Positions 53,468-62,454 of a DNA stretch of 64,000 nt are shown one piece after another. The DNA lies in NCBI RefSeq assembly GCF_022179645.1, contig NZ_BPRA01000012.1, positions 62,001-126,000 on the forward strand. The letters run 5' to 3'. Numbering within the stretch: position 1 is the stretch's first letter; each line of letters begins with the position of its first letter. The translations under genes were made by a program, and so were the position numbers. The DNA comes from Methylobacterium thuringiense (GTDB lineage Bacteria > Pseudomonadota > Alphaproteobacteria > Rhizobiales > Beijerinckiaceae). Under the pieces are notes generated by a model. The model had not been told where the DNA came from, did not search any database, and worked only from the letters and a program-made list of their open reading frames with translations.

Positions 53468-54748
53468 TCAGTTGTCGGCGTTCTCCGCCTCGCGGCTCAC
53501 CGCACGGTAGCCGATGTCGCTCCGACAAAAGCCCTCGGGCCAGTCGATCCGGCCGACGGCGGCATAGGCGCGGGCCTGCGCCTCTCGAATGCTGGGGCCG
53601 ACGGCCGTCACGGCGAGCACGCGGCCGCCATCGGCGTAGAGTCCGTCGTTCTCGCTGCGGGTTCCGGCGTGAAAGACGATGACGTCGTCGGCCTGTGCCT
53701 CCGAGACGCCGCGGATCTGCGAGCCGCGCACCACCGTGCCGGGATAGCCGGCCGCCGCCATCACCACGGTCAGCGCGGCACGGCTCTCGTCGAAGGGGAG
53801 GGAAACGTTGGACAGATCGCCATCGCAGGCCGCGATCAGCGCCGGCACGAGATCCGCGGCGAGGCGCGGCATCAGCACCTGCGCCTCCGGGTCGCCGAAG
53901 CGGGTGTTGTACTCGATGAGCTTCGGACCATCGGCCGTCAGCATGAGCCCGGCATAGAGGATGCCGGTGAAGGGCGTGCCGCGCTCGGCCATGCCGCGCA
54001 GGGTCGGGCCGATGATGCGCTCCATCACCTCGGCTTCGAGCGCAAGCGTGAGGACCGTCGCCGGCGAGTAGGCACCCATGCCGCCGGTGTTCGGACCGCG
54101 GTCGCCGTCGAAGACGCGTTTGTGATCCTGGGCGGTGCCGACGGGGATGGCGCGGGTGCCGTCGCAGAGCGCGAAGAAGCTGGCTTCCTCGCCGAACAGG
54201 CATTCCTCGATGACGAGGGCGGCTCCGGGCACGTCGAGGATGGCGCGGATTGCGGCCTCCGCTTCACGCAGACTCTCGGCGACGACGACGCCCTTGCCGG
54301 CGGCGAGGCCGTCGGCCTTGACCACGATCGGCGCACCCTTTTCGCGAAGGTACGCGAGGGCGGCGTCGACCTCGGTGAAGCGGGCAAAGGCGGCAGTGGG
54401 GATGTCGTACTCGGCGCAGAGTTCCTTGGTGAAGCCCTTGGAACCCTCCAGCTGAGCGGCGGCCCTGGTCGGGCCGAAAGCGCGGATGCCGGCAGCCGTG
54501 AGGTCGTCAACGAGCCCGGCGACCAGCGGCACCTCAGGCCCCACCACCACGAGACCGATCTTTTCGGATTGGCAGAACGCGACAACCGACGCGTGATCGG
54601 CGACGTTCAGGTCGGGCAAGTTCGACCCGTGCTGCGCCGTGCCGGGATTGCCCGGGGCGCTGAACAGGCGGTCGCAGAGCGGGGACTTGGAGATCGCCCA
54701 GGCGAGCGCGTGCTCGCGCCCGCCGGATCCGATGAGCAGGATGTTCAT
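53468..54748 (-). CDS. purD: Phosphoribosylamine-glycine ligase
   Basis: Second step of purine synthesis, making GAR from phosphoribosylamine, glycine and ATP. The 426-residue ATP-grasp enzyme starts [19 protein letters not shown], has [33 protein letters not shown] for [18 protein letters not shown] and [22 protein letters not shown] 54748 gives the family start; 20 more codons upstream are open but unlikely. tadA follows closely. Confidence 0.96.
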   Translation of the reverse strand: MNILLIGSGGREHALAWAISKSPLCDRLFSAPGNPGTAQHGSNLPDLNVADHASVVAFCQSEKIGLVVVGPEVPLVAGLVDDLTAAGIRAFGPTRAAAQLEGSKGFTKELCAEYDIPTAAFARFTEVDAALAYLREKGAPIVVKADGLAAGKGVVVAESLREAEAAIRAILDVPGAALVIEECLFGEEASFFALCDGTRAIPVGTAQDHKRVFDGDRGPNTGGMGAYSPATVLTLALEAEVMERIIGPTLRGMAERGTPFTGILYAGLMLTADGPKLIEYNTRFGDPEAQVLMPRLAADLVPALIAACDGDLSNVSLPFDESRAALTVVMAAAGYPGTVVRGSQIRGVSEAQADDVIVFHAGTRSENDGLYADGGRVLAVTAVGPSIREAQARAYAAVGRIDWPEGFCRSDIGYRAVSREAENADN

Positions 54749-54835
54749 GCCCCACCCATCACCGAAAACGGCGGGCGGGGCAAAGGGCGATTGCACCGGG
54801 ACGGGCATCCGTCCACGGCTGGACTGACCTGAGCG

Positions 54836-55576
54836 TTATGCCTTCGGCTTGCCGACGAGGACCGGTTCGGCGTTGGAGCGCTCCGGAAAGTAGCGCTGCA
54901 GATCGCGCAGCTTCGGCGCGTCGTTCGCGACGATGTATCCGGCGTCCGGGTTCAAGGCCATGTAGTCCTGGTGGTAGTCCTCGGCCGGATAGAAGGCCGC
55001 GCCGGGCTCGATCTTCGTTGCGATCGGACGGCCATAGACCTTCGCCGCGTCGAGCTGGGCGATGTAGTCCTTGGCGACCTTGGCCTGCTCGGGATCCGCC
55101 GGGAAGATCGCGGTGCGGTACTGCGTGCCGGAATCGGGACCCTGGCGGTTCACCTCCGTCGGGTCGAGGGCGACCGAGAAGTAGATCTGCAGCAGTTCGT
55201 CGTAGCGGATCACCGACGGATCGTAGGTGATCTTGACGGCCTCGGCATGGCCGGTGCGGCCACGTCCGACGGCGGTGTAGTTGGCTGTCTCGCGGCTGCC
55301 GCCGGCATAGCCCGACACCGCCTGCGTCACGCCCTTCACGTGCTGGAACACGCCCTGGACGCCCCAGAAACAGCCCCCGGCGACCGTCGCCGTGCGCAGC
55401 TTGCCGGGAGTCTCGCTGGATCTGGCGGCCGCCTCCGGCACGCGCTGGCCGGCCTCTTCGGCAAACGCGACGCCCTGCGGCAGCGAGAGCGTTGCGAGCA
55501 GGCCGAGACCGGCGGTCGTCCCAAGGGCGAGCGGCCAGGCGACGGCGGCAGATTTGAAGAACTTGGACAGGGTCAT
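54836..55576 (-). CDS. msrA: Peptide-methionine (S)-S-oxide reductase, exported
   Basis: Reduces methionine-S-sulfoxide in proteins. The 246-residue protein has an N-terminal signal segment (VAWPLALGTTAGLGLLATLSLPQGVAFA), then the MsrA domain with catalytic Cys in GGCFWGVQGVF, GYAGGSRETANYTAVGRGRTGHAEAVKITYDP and the tail EDYHQDYMALNPDAGYI. The export signal places it in the periplasm. GGAGG lies five bases before ATG 55576. It follows an exported msrB on the same strand 38 bases upstream. Confidence 0.95.
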   Translation of the reverse strand: MTLSKFFKSAAVAWPLALGTTAGLGLLATLSLPQGVAFAEEAGQRVPEAAARSSETPGKLRTATVAGGCFWGVQGVFQHVKGVTQAVSGYAGGSRETANYTAVGRGRTGHAEAVKITYDPSVIRYDELLQIYFSVALDPTEVNRQGPDSGTQYRTAIFPADPEQAKVAKDYIAQLDAAKVYGRPIATKIEPGAAFYPAEDYHQDYMALNPDAGYIVANDAPKLRDLQRYFPERSNAEPVLVGKPKA

Positions 55577-55614
55577 CGGGACCTCCGTGCGTGTCTGAAC
55601 AAGGAAGAGGCGGC

Positions 55615-56088
55615 TCAAGCCGCCCGGAAGTTCAAGGCCGCGCCGTTCATGCAGTAGCGCAGGCCGGTCGGCTTGGGGCCGTCGTTGAAGACGTGGCCGA
55701 GATGGCCGCCGCAGCGGCTGCAATGCACCTCAGTGCGAGCCATGCCGTAGGCCCGATCGGTGCTCTCGCCGACGGCGCCGGCCATCGGCTGGTAGAAGCT
55801 CGGCCAGCCGGTTCCGCTCTCGAACTTGGTCTGCGAGGAGAACAGCGGCTGGTCGCAGCCGGCGCAGGCGAAGGTGCCCGTCCGCTTCTCACGGTCGAGG
55901 GGGCTGGTGCCGGCACGCTCGGTGCCCTGTTTGCGGAGGACGTTATAGGCGACCGGGTCGAGCTGCTTGCGCCACTCCTCGTCGCTCTTCACGACCTCGA
56001 AGGCGGCGAGTGCGGGATGGGACAGCTTCAGGCCCGACAGCAATCCGGCGAGCGAGGCTCCGGCAAACAGGGTCTGGCGGCGGTTCAT
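55615..56088 (-). CDS. msrB: Peptide-methionine (R)-S-oxide reductase, exported
   Basis: Reduces methionine-R-sulfoxide. The 157-residue protein starts MNRRQTLFAGASLAGLLSG, a twin-arginine-like signal, followed by the MsrB domain: zinc Cys pairs CAGC and CSRC, GTGWPSFYQPM, and catalytic Cys in GLRYCMNGAALNF. The RR start suggests Tat export, perhaps because zinc is inserted before export; a Sec route is also possible. It forms a two-gene unit with msrA for oxidised periplasmic proteins. Confidence 0.95.
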   Translation of the reverse strand: MNRRQTLFAGASLAGLLSGLKLSHPALAAFEVVKSDEEWRKQLDPVAYNVLRKQGTERAGTSPLDREKRTGTFACAGCDQPLFSSQTKFESGTGWPSFYQPMAGAVGESTDRAYGMARTEVHCSRCGGHLGHVFNDGPKPTGLRYCMNGAALNFRAA

Positions 56089-56292
56089 GGGCGCTTCTCC
56101 CGAAACGGGGATGGATCATCTCCCCATTCGTACGGTTCGCGCGCCGGTTACGTTTCAGCTTGGGCGTTCGAACGCCTGCGACGCACCGTCCCGGGCTCGT
56201 GGGCCGGGACGGTGCGGAGGGTAATCGTCGGAGGGTATCGAGAGAAGGCGGTCGGCGGAGGCAACCCGTCGCAGGGCACACTCGACCCCCGT

Positions 56293-56330
56293 CGTCACTC
56301 CGGGGCCGCGGAGCGAAACCCGGAATGACG
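56293..56330. repeat. Short palindromic repeat, CGTCATTCCGGG family
   Basis: 38 bp: CGTCACTCCGGG pairs with CCCGGAATGACG (one G-U), with CCGCGGAGCGAAA-like interior. The arms and interior match the outer part of the longer element at 58209-58307, so it looks like a shortened member. It lies just downstream of cynS. Confidence 0.75.
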
Positions 56331-56348
56331 AGGGTGTGAGTGGAGGCC

Positions 56349-56837
56349 TCAGCTCTCCTTGAAGCCGTATTCCGGCACGCCGTCCTCGTTGTCGTAGTAC
56401 TTGTACGGCAGGAATTTGCCCGAGAGGTTCATCTTGACCCGGTCGCCCTTGTTGTTGGGCTCGCGCTCCATGGTCATGTTGAAGTCGATCGCCGACATGA
56501 TGCCGTCGCCGAAATCCTCCTGGATCAGCTCCTTCCAAGTGGTGCCGTAGACCATCACCAGTTCGTAGAAGCGGTAGATCAGCGGGTCGGTCGGCGGCAT
56601 CTGCGGGATCGAGCCGCGATAGGGCGCCTCGTTCAGCATCCGCTCCTCGGATTCCGAGAGGCCGAACAGCTCGGCGGCTTTCTTCGCCTGAGCCTTCGGC
56701 AGCTTCATCTGGCCCATGCAGGCGGCCGTGATCAGGATCGGCGAGATCCCGCCGATCTCGGCCTGGATGTGCTTCCAGGTCCAGCCCTTCTCACGCTTGA
56801 TGTCGAGGAGCTTTTCCGTGAGGTCTTCGCGCTTCAT
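56349..56837 (-). CDS. cynS: Cyanate hydratase (cyanase)
   Basis: Converts cyanate and bicarbonate to ammonia and CO2. The 162-residue protein has an N-terminal helical domain and the C-terminal catalytic domain: PLIYRFYELVMVYGTTWKEL and EDFGDGIMSAIDF. Arg89, Glu92 and Ser115 correspond to the catalytic Arg96, Glu99 and Ser122 of E. coli, each shifted by seven. Length is near the usual 156. There is no cynT carbonic anhydrase, cynX or cyanate transporter next to it, so it is a stand-alone detoxification or nitrogen-scavenging gene. Confidence 0.96.
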   Translation of the reverse strand: MKREDLTEKLLDIKREKGWTWKHIQAEIGGISPILITAACMGQMKLPKAQAKKAAELFGLSESEERMLNEAPYRGSIPQMPPTDPLIYRFYELVMVYGTTWKELIQEDFGDGIMSAIDFNMTMEREPNNKGDRVKMNLSGKFLPYKYYDNEDGVPEYGFKES

Positions 56838-56954
56838 GCTCTGTCTCTTGCCTGAATGTCCGGCGGTTCTACGACCGCCTCCATCGTCCGCCGACGCGGG
56901 CGGAACGCCGGCCTGCATGCAAGGTTTTCGCCACGAGCACCCGCGAGGTGGGCG

Positions 56955-58169
56955 TCAGTCGACGAGAGCCGCGTAGGTCAGCACCCGCAATTCGCGCCGG
57001 ATCGGCAAGGCGGAGGAGGGGATGAGCTGGGCGAAGAGGACCACGGCGAGATCCTCGGCCGGGTCGATCCAGAACGAGGTGCTGGCGAGGCCGCCCCAGG
57101 CGACCTCGCCCGGCGTGCCGACGATCTGCGCCTTGGCCGGATCGAGCATCACCGAGAAGCCGAGCCCGAAGCCGATGCCGGTATAGGCGGATTCCGAAAA
57201 GCGAGGCTGCCCCATCGCGGCCATGTCGCCGGGCAGGTGGTTGGCGATCATCAGTTCGACGGTCTTGCGGCCGAGCAGGCGCACACCGTCGAGTTCGCCC
57301 CGGTTCAGGATGAAGCGGCAGAAGCGCAAGTAGTCCGGCGCCGTGCCCGTGAGCCCGCCGCCACCGGAGGTCACGGGTCGGGGGCTGAGAAATCGGCTGC
57401 CCTCGGAATCGTCGTAGACCTTGAGCTGGCCGGTGCGATCGAAGGCGTAGTTGGCGGCGAAGCGCTCCCGCTTGTCCTCGGCCACGAAGAAATCGGTGTC
57501 GTGCATGCCGAGCGGCTTCAGCACGCGCTCGCGCAGGAACTCCGAGAACGGCAGGCCGGAGACGACGGCAACGAGGTGGCCGAGGACGTCGGTGGCGACC
57601 GAATAGTTCCACTCCGCGCCGGGCTGCGCGAGCAGCGGCTGCTTCGCCACCCGGGCGACCAGATCGGCAAGGGAATGCTCCGAGGTCTGGAAGTCGATGC
57701 CGTGCACCCGGTAGAGCGCATCGACCAGCGTCGCCTCCATGAAGCCGTAGGTCAGGCCGGACGTGTGGGTGAGGAGGTCGCGGATCGTGATCGGCCGTAG
57801 AGCCGGCACGGTCTCCAACTTGACCCGGTTGCCGCCTACCGCGACGCGCATCTCGGCGAAGTCCGGCAGGAAGCGGCTCAGCGGATCGTCGAGCTGGAAG
57901 CGGCCTTCCTCGTAGAGCATCATCACCGCCACCGAGGTCAGCGGCTTGGTCATCGAATAGATGCGGACGATGGTCTCCGTGTCGAAGCGCCGGTCGCGGG
58001 CGATGTCGGCCTTGCCGTGAGCGCGCGCGAATCCCGTCTTGCCGCGTCGTGCGAAATGCACCGACAGGCCGGCAAGTTTGCCCTCGTCCACGTAGCGCCG
58101 CATCCAGGCGTCGATGCGCTCGAGGCGGTCCGGGCAGAGGCCGAGGTCGCGGGGATCCGTGTCGGTCAT
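56955..58169 (-). CDS. Class-C beta-lactamase-like serine hydrolase
   Basis: A 404-residue penicillin-binding-fold hydrolase. SMTK (in IVRIYSMTKPLTSV) is the SxxK nucleophile motif, YSV in AEWNYSVATDVLG stands at the YxN position, and WGGLAST is the third motif region. No signal peptide is visible, so it is probably an intracellular esterase or amidase (EstB-like) rather than a true beta-lactamase. It lies between two palindromic repeats of the same family. Confidence 0.87.
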   Translation of the reverse strand: MTDTDPRDLGLCPDRLERIDAWMRRYVDEGKLAGLSVHFARRGKTGFARAHGKADIARDRRFDTETIVRIYSMTKPLTSVAVMMLYEEGRFQLDDPLSRFLPDFAEMRVAVGGNRVKLETVPALRPITIRDLLTHTSGLTYGFMEATLVDALYRVHGIDFQTSEHSLADLVARVAKQPLLAQPGAEWNYSVATDVLGHLVAVVSGLPFSEFLRERVLKPLGMHDTDFFVAEDKRERFAANYAFDRTGQLKVYDDSEGSRFLSPRPVTSGGGGLTGTAPDYLRFCRFILNRGELDGVRLLGRKTVELMIANHLPGDMAAMGQPRFSESAYTGIGFGLGFSVMLDPAKAQIVGTPGEVAWGGLASTSFWIDPAEDLAVVLFAQLIPSSALPIRRELRVLTYAALVD

Positions 58170-58208
58170 GGTTTAAAAGCTACCCTCGCGCCGAACTGAA
58201 ACCCTCCA

Positions 58209-58307
58209 CGTCATTCCGGGGCCGCGAAGCGGAACCCGGAACCCACCCGACACGCTGCGGCCAGTCGTGGGTTCCGGGTTCTCGCCTGCGGCGACCCCGG
58301 AATGACG
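58209..58307. repeat. 99-bp interrupted palindrome, CGTCATTCCGGG family
   Basis: The outer arms CGTCATTCCGGGG/CCCCGGAATGACG are perfect (13 bp), and inner arms GAACCCGGAACCCAC/GTGGGTTCCGGGTTC are perfect (15 bp), separated by short GC loops. Such a double stem would fold as a long hairpin. A shorter relative is at 56293-56330. It lies in the 168-bp gap between two same-strand genes. Confidence 0.88.
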
Positions 58308-58337
58308 AGGGTGCTGTGTTGAGGGTCGCAAACCCCA

Positions 58338-59081
58338 TCACAGCAATTCCCGCAACCCCTTTCCATACCGCTCGAAGTAGAACGGGATCGCGCGGAACGG
58401 CTTGAAGTCGAGGGCTGCCGCGGCCTCCAGATCGTCGAGCACCAAGCGGGTGATACGGGGCAGGTCGAGCTTGCGGGCCTCGTCGAGACCGACCCAGGCG
58501 ATCTCGGTGAGCTCGGCATCCGGCCCGACGATGCCGGGGCGCTCGGCAGCCACCGCCGTGCGGTCGGCGACGAAGAAGCGGGTGTCGAAGCGGCGCGGAC
58601 GGCCCGGCGGCGTGATGGCGCGGGCGAGCAGATGCAGGGCTTCGAGATCCGGAAATACGCCCTCCTCGGCGAAGGCCTGCCAAGCCCCCTCGGGTGCGCG
58701 CTCCGGCGGCCCGTAATCACGCGACCCGACCATCAGCCCGGTCTCCTCGTAGGTCTCGCGGATGGCGGCGAGCGCTAGCGAGCGGCCGAGCATCGGGGAA
58801 GCGCGGACGAGGCGGGCGTCGAGGGCGTCCTCGCTGCGCTGGGGCAGTGCGCCCGCGACGATCATCCTGCGATCGGAGGGCTCGACCCGCCCGCCGGGAA
58901 ACACGAACTTGCCGCCCATGAAGGCAAGGCCGGCATGGCGCCGGCCCATCAGCACGCGCGGCTTCTTCTTCGCGCGATCGACGAGGATCAGCGTCGCGGC
59001 ATCGCGCGGGCGCAGAGCCGGAGCCGCGCGGCTCCGCGTCTCAGACGCGGCCGATGCCGGCAGCGGTGTCGGCTGGTCCAA
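58338..59081 (-). CDS. Nudix hydrolase, NUDT19/CoA-diphosphatase-like
   Basis: A 247-residue Nudix protein with VLMGRRHAGLAFMGGKFVFPGGRVEPSDR and the Nudix helix LAAIRETYEETGL. The wide insertion between PGGR and RETYEE and the late FDTRFFVA match the NUDT19-like group that splits CoA and acyl-CoA, though the substrate is not proven. Its first 41 bases overlap the end of the DUF983 gene, so the two are co-translated. Confidence 0.85.
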   Translation of the reverse strand: MDQPTPLPASAASETRSRAAPALRPRDAATLILVDRAKKKPRVLMGRRHAGLAFMGGKFVFPGGRVEPSDRRMIVAGALPQRSEDALDARLVRASPMLGRSLALAAIRETYEETGLMVGSRDYGPPERAPEGAWQAFAEEGVFPDLEALHLLARAITPPGRPRRFDTRFFVADRTAVAAERPGIVGPDAELTEIAWVGLDEARKLDLPRITRLVLDDLEAAAALDFKPFRAIPFYFERYGKGLRELL

Positions 59082-59535
59082 CGCGCGTCTCCTCGGCTCC
59101 GGGCCGCGAGGGAAGAGAGGTGTCGAAGCCGTGCATGCGCATGGCGTATTGCAGCCCGATCACAGCGCCCTTCACGGGCTGGAGCAGCCCGAGCGCCAAC
59201 CCAAGCGTCAGCCCGGGCCAGAGGGTCGCCGAGACCCAGAGCGGCAGGTCGTAGCCCATCTCGATCTTCAGGATCAGGTAACCGACGATGTGCCCAACGA
59301 TGAAGATCACGAGGTAGGGCGGCAGGTCGTCGGCGCGGTGGCCTTCGAGCGAAAGCCCGCAGGCCTCGCAAGCGGGCTTCACCTTGAGAAATCGGCCGAA
59401 GATCCGCCCCTCGCCGCAATGCGGGCAGCGGCAGACGAAGCCGAGCGCCATGGCCGGGATCAGTTTGGTCCGTACGACCGCGTCGGGGACGGCGGCCGGC
59501 GGCGGATCGATCTCGTGCTTCGTTTCGAGCGGCAT
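59041..59535 (-). CDS. DUF983 membrane protein
   Basis: A 164-residue protein: a zinc-ribbon-like CPHCGEGRIFGRFLKVKPACEACG (two CxxC) followed by two membrane segments (YLVIFIVGHIVGYLILKIEM; LWPGLTLGLALGLLQPVKG). This is the DUF983 arrangement found beside rnr throughout alphaproteobacteria. Function unknown. It starts 24 bases after the rnr stop on the same strand. Confidence 0.9.
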   Translation of the reverse strand: MPLETKHEIDPPPAAVPDAVVRTKLIPAMALGFVCRCPHCGEGRIFGRFLKVKPACEACGLSLEGHRADDLPPYLVIFIVGHIVGYLILKIEMGYDLPLWVSATLWPGLTLGLALGLLQPVKGAVIGLQYAMRMHGFDTSLPSRPGAEETRVGPADTAAGIGRV

Positions 59536-59559
59536 GGCCGATGTCCTACACCACGCCCC

Positions 59560-61950
59560 TCAGCCGCGCGACCCGCGCTTGCGGTTGGGTGTGTTGCGAC
59601 CGGCGGCCGGGGGCTTGCCGCGCTTCGAGGCCGTGCCGGGCGGGCCGTAGCTGGTCTTCGGCGACTTCGCCTTGTGGAACTTCGGGCGTCCGCCCGCCCC
59701 CGGCCGACCGGAACCGGCCCGCCCATCGGACAGAATCTCGAAGCGCAGCGCACCGGCAACGGCCGCGGCCTCGACGAGCTTGACCTCGACGGTGTCTCCC
59801 AAGCGAAACGTCTCGCCAGTGCGGTCGCCGACGAGCGCGTGGCGGGTCTCATCGTGGCGGTAGAAGTCGGCGCCAATGGTCGAGGCCGGGACGAAGCCGT
59901 CCGCCCCGGTTTCGGCGAGCTTCACGAATATCCCGGCGCGGGTGACGCCGGAGATGCGCCCCGTGAAGGTCGCGCCGATCCGGTCGGCGAGGTGATGCGC
60001 GATGAGGCGGTCGATGGTCTCGCGCTCGGCCGCCATGGCGCGGCGCTCGGCTGCCGAAATCTGCTCGCCGACGGCGTCGAGCATGCCGACGGTGGTGTCT
60101 GAGGGCAGGCCGTCCGAACCGAGCCGGCCGGCCGTGATCAGCGCACGGTGCACGATGAGGTCGGCGTAACGCCGGATCGGGGAGGTGAAATGCGCGTAGC
60201 GGCGCAGGTTCAGCCCGAAGTGCCCGAGATTCTGGCTCGAATAGATCGCCTGCGCCTGGGTGCGCAGGATGACCTCGTTGATGAAGATCGCGTGCTCGGT
60301 CTCGGCGACCGTGCCGAGAATGCGATTGAACAGAGCCGGCTTGAGGACCCCGTCCTTCGGCAGCTTGATTCCGATGGAAGCGAGCACCTCACCGAGCGCC
60401 CGCAGCTTTTCCAGCGCCGGCTCGTCGTGGACGCGATAGATCAGCGGCGACTTCGCGGCTTCCAGCGTCTCGGCGGCGGCGACGTTCGCCTGGATCATGA
60501 ACTCTTCGATGAGCCGGTGCGCTTCGAGCCGCTCCGGCACGATTACCCGGTCGACCGAGCCGTCCGGCCCCAGCAGCACCTTGCGCTCGGGGAGATCGAG
60601 CGCCAGCGGGCCACGGGCGTCGCGCGCCTGCTTCAGGGCCTCGTAGGCGGCGTAGAGCGGGCGCAGCACAGGCTCCAGGAGCGGCGTCGTCGTCTCGTCG
60701 GGACGGCCGTCGATGGCAGCCTGGGCCTGGGCGTAGGCGAGCTTGGCGCGCGAGCGCATCATCACGCGGTGGAAGGTGTGGCGGCGCTTTGTGCCGTCGG
60801 CGGCGACGACCATGCGCACGGCGAGCGCCGGCCGGTCCTCGTTCTCGCGTAGGGAGCAGAGATCGTTCGAGATGCGCTCGGGCAGCATCGGCACGACCCG
60901 GTCGGGGAAATAGACCGAGTTGCCGCGCATCAGCGCCTCGCGGTCGAGGGCGCTGCCGGGCCGGACATAGGCGGCCACGTCAGCGATCGCGACGGTGACG
61001 ATGAAGCCGCCCGCGTTCTTCGGATCGGGGTCCGGCTCCGCCATCACGGCGTCGTCGTGATCCTTGGCGTCGGGCGGATCGATGGTGATCAGCGGTTGAT
61101 CGCGCCAATCCTCGCGGCCCTTCAGGCCGACCTCCTTCACCGCATCGGCCTCGGCTTGCGTATCCTTGGCGAAGACATGCGGAATGTTGTGGAGGTGCAG
61201 GGCGATCAGGCTCACCGCCTTCTCGGAGCCGAGCGAGCCGAGCCGCTGGCGCACACGGCCCTTCGGCAGGCCGAAGCGGGTCTCGCTCTCCAGCGACACG
61301 CTGACGAGGTCGCCGTCGCGCGCCTCGCCCTCTTCGCCCGGCGGAATCGCGATCTCGCGACCCTGCGAGCGCTTCTCAACAGGGACCAAGCGCCCGCCAT
61401 CACGACCGGCGCGATAGATGCCGATGACCTCGGACTTGTTCTTGCCGATCACCTTGACGATGCGGCCGGTGTACCGGCCCGGCGTGTCGCCATCCGGCTC
61501 GACGCGGATCAACGCGCGATCGCCGATTCCGGGGGCGGGGCGGTCGGATTTGCGGCCGCCGCGGGGCATCTGAACGATGATGCGCGGAGCCTCGCCATCC
61601 TTGGCCTCCCACTGCGCCGGGCGGGCCAGGAGTTCGCCATCGCGATCCCGCGAAAAGATGTCGGCGAGCACGACAGGGGGCAGGCGGCCGGCCTTGCTGA
61701 ACCCGCCACGTCCGCGCTCGATCGCACCGTCCTCCTCGATCTCCTTGAGGATGCGCTTCAATTCGATCCGGTCGGACCCCTTGATATCGAAGGCCTTGGC
61801 GATCTCGCGCTTGCCGACCTTTTCGGTGGAATCCGCGATGAACGCGACGATCGTCTCGCGCGAGGGGAGGGCGCCGGTGGCCGGTGCGGGTGTGATGCGT
61901 CTGGTCAAAGAAAAAGGGCTCGCTGCACCGGGCCTTGGGGGCCAGCGCAC
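59560..61950 (-). CDS. rnr: Ribonuclease R
   Basis: A 3'-5' exoribonuclease that degrades structured RNA and acts in rRNA quality control. The ~796-residue protein has an N-terminal winged helix (STEKVGKREIAKAFDIKG), cold-shock-like domains, the RNB core with DAKDHDDAVMAE, containing the metal-binding Asp residues, and a C-terminal S1 domain (GATFTGRISGVTRAGIFVKLAETGADGFVP) and basic tail. The start is unclear: GTG 61950 has no good ribosome binding site; TTG 61907 is an alternative. DUF983 and Nudix genes follow. topA, common upstream of rnr, is absent. Confidence 0.94.
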   Translation of the reverse strand: MRWPPRPGAASPFSLTRRITPAPATGALPSRETIVAFIADSTEKVGKREIAKAFDIKGSDRIELKRILKEIEEDGAIERGRGGFSKAGRLPPVVLADIFSRDRDGELLARPAQWEAKDGEAPRIIVQMPRGGRKSDRPAPGIGDRALIRVEPDGDTPGRYTGRIVKVIGKNKSEVIGIYRAGRDGGRLVPVEKRSQGREIAIPPGEEGEARDGDLVSVSLESETRFGLPKGRVRQRLGSLGSEKAVSLIALHLHNIPHVFAKDTQAEADAVKEVGLKGREDWRDQPLITIDPPDAKDHDDAVMAEPDPDPKNAGGFIVTVAIADVAAYVRPGSALDREALMRGNSVYFPDRVVPMLPERISNDLCSLRENEDRPALAVRMVVAADGTKRRHTFHRVMMRSRAKLAYAQAQAAIDGRPDETTTPLLEPVLRPLYAAYEALKQARDARGPLALDLPERKVLLGPDGSVDRVIVPERLEAHRLIEEFMIQANVAAAETLEAAKSPLIYRVHDEPALEKLRALGEVLASIGIKLPKDGVLKPALFNRILGTVAETEHAIFINEVILRTQAQAIYSSQNLGHFGLNLRRYAHFTSPIRRYADLIVHRALITAGRLGSDGLPSDTTVGMLDAVGEQISAAERRAMAAERETIDRLIAHHLADRIGATFTGRISGVTRAGIFVKLAETGADGFVPASTIGADFYRHDETRHALVGDRTGETFRLGDTVEVKLVEAAAVAGALRFEILSDGRAGSGRPGAGGRPKFHKAKSPKTSYGPPGTASKRGKPPAAGRNTPNRKRGSRG

Positions 61951-62043
61951 TGAATTGGAAAAAGGGCCGGCCGTCAGACCGATGCCGGGAACATGGGCTT
62001 GCCGCCGCCCCGCGGCAACGCCTTTGCCGTCCAGGGCTGGGGA

Positions 62044-62382
62044 TCAGCCGGTCGAGGCCGAGTTGGCGATGCGCTCGACGGCCGCATCGACGTCGAAGGC
62101 CGGATCGACGAGTTCGGCGAGCGTGAATGGGCTGTCCTGCGGCAGGGTGAGGTTCACCCGCCCCTCCTCAGCCGCCATCTCCGGCGACTCGGCGGCGCGG
62201 ATGCCGAAGGTCCAGGCGCCGTCGATCCGGACCGAGCCCGGATCCGGCGGGTCGGCCGTCAAGGCGGCTAGACCTTTCCTTGCGGCATCCCGGAATTCGA
62301 GGCTGCGCCGATCATCCGACACCAGCGCCGCCCTGACGAGGTCGGCCAGACACGCGCTGACCCGCTCGACGCTCTCGTTCAT
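62044..62382 (-). CDS. Hypothetical protein, 112 aa
   Basis: A small acidic, cytoplasmic protein starting MNESVERVSACLADLVRAAL, with a helical N-terminal half and a likely strand-rich middle (SVRIDGAWTFGIRA). The end (LVDPAFDVDAAVERIANSA) is helical. I do not recognise a family. GGG lies seven bases before ATG 62382. It lies between rnr and an FMN reductase on the same strand. Confidence 0.6.
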   Translation of the reverse strand: MNESVERVSACLADLVRAALVSDDRRSLEFRDAARKGLAALTADPPDPGSVRIDGAWTFGIRAAESPEMAAEEGRVNLTLPQDSPFTLAELVDPAFDVDAAVERIANSASTG

Positions 62383-62454
62383 CCACAATCCCGATCCGTG
62401 TTCGTCCGGTCCCGGTCGGGCCGTGGCAAGTGGGGTGCCACCAGGGCGGCGGCA

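Noticed and set aside
61907-61980. Terminator upstream of rnr
   Set aside because: Two T-runs occur on the minus strand, but the preceding GC stretches give only weak 5-bp stems.
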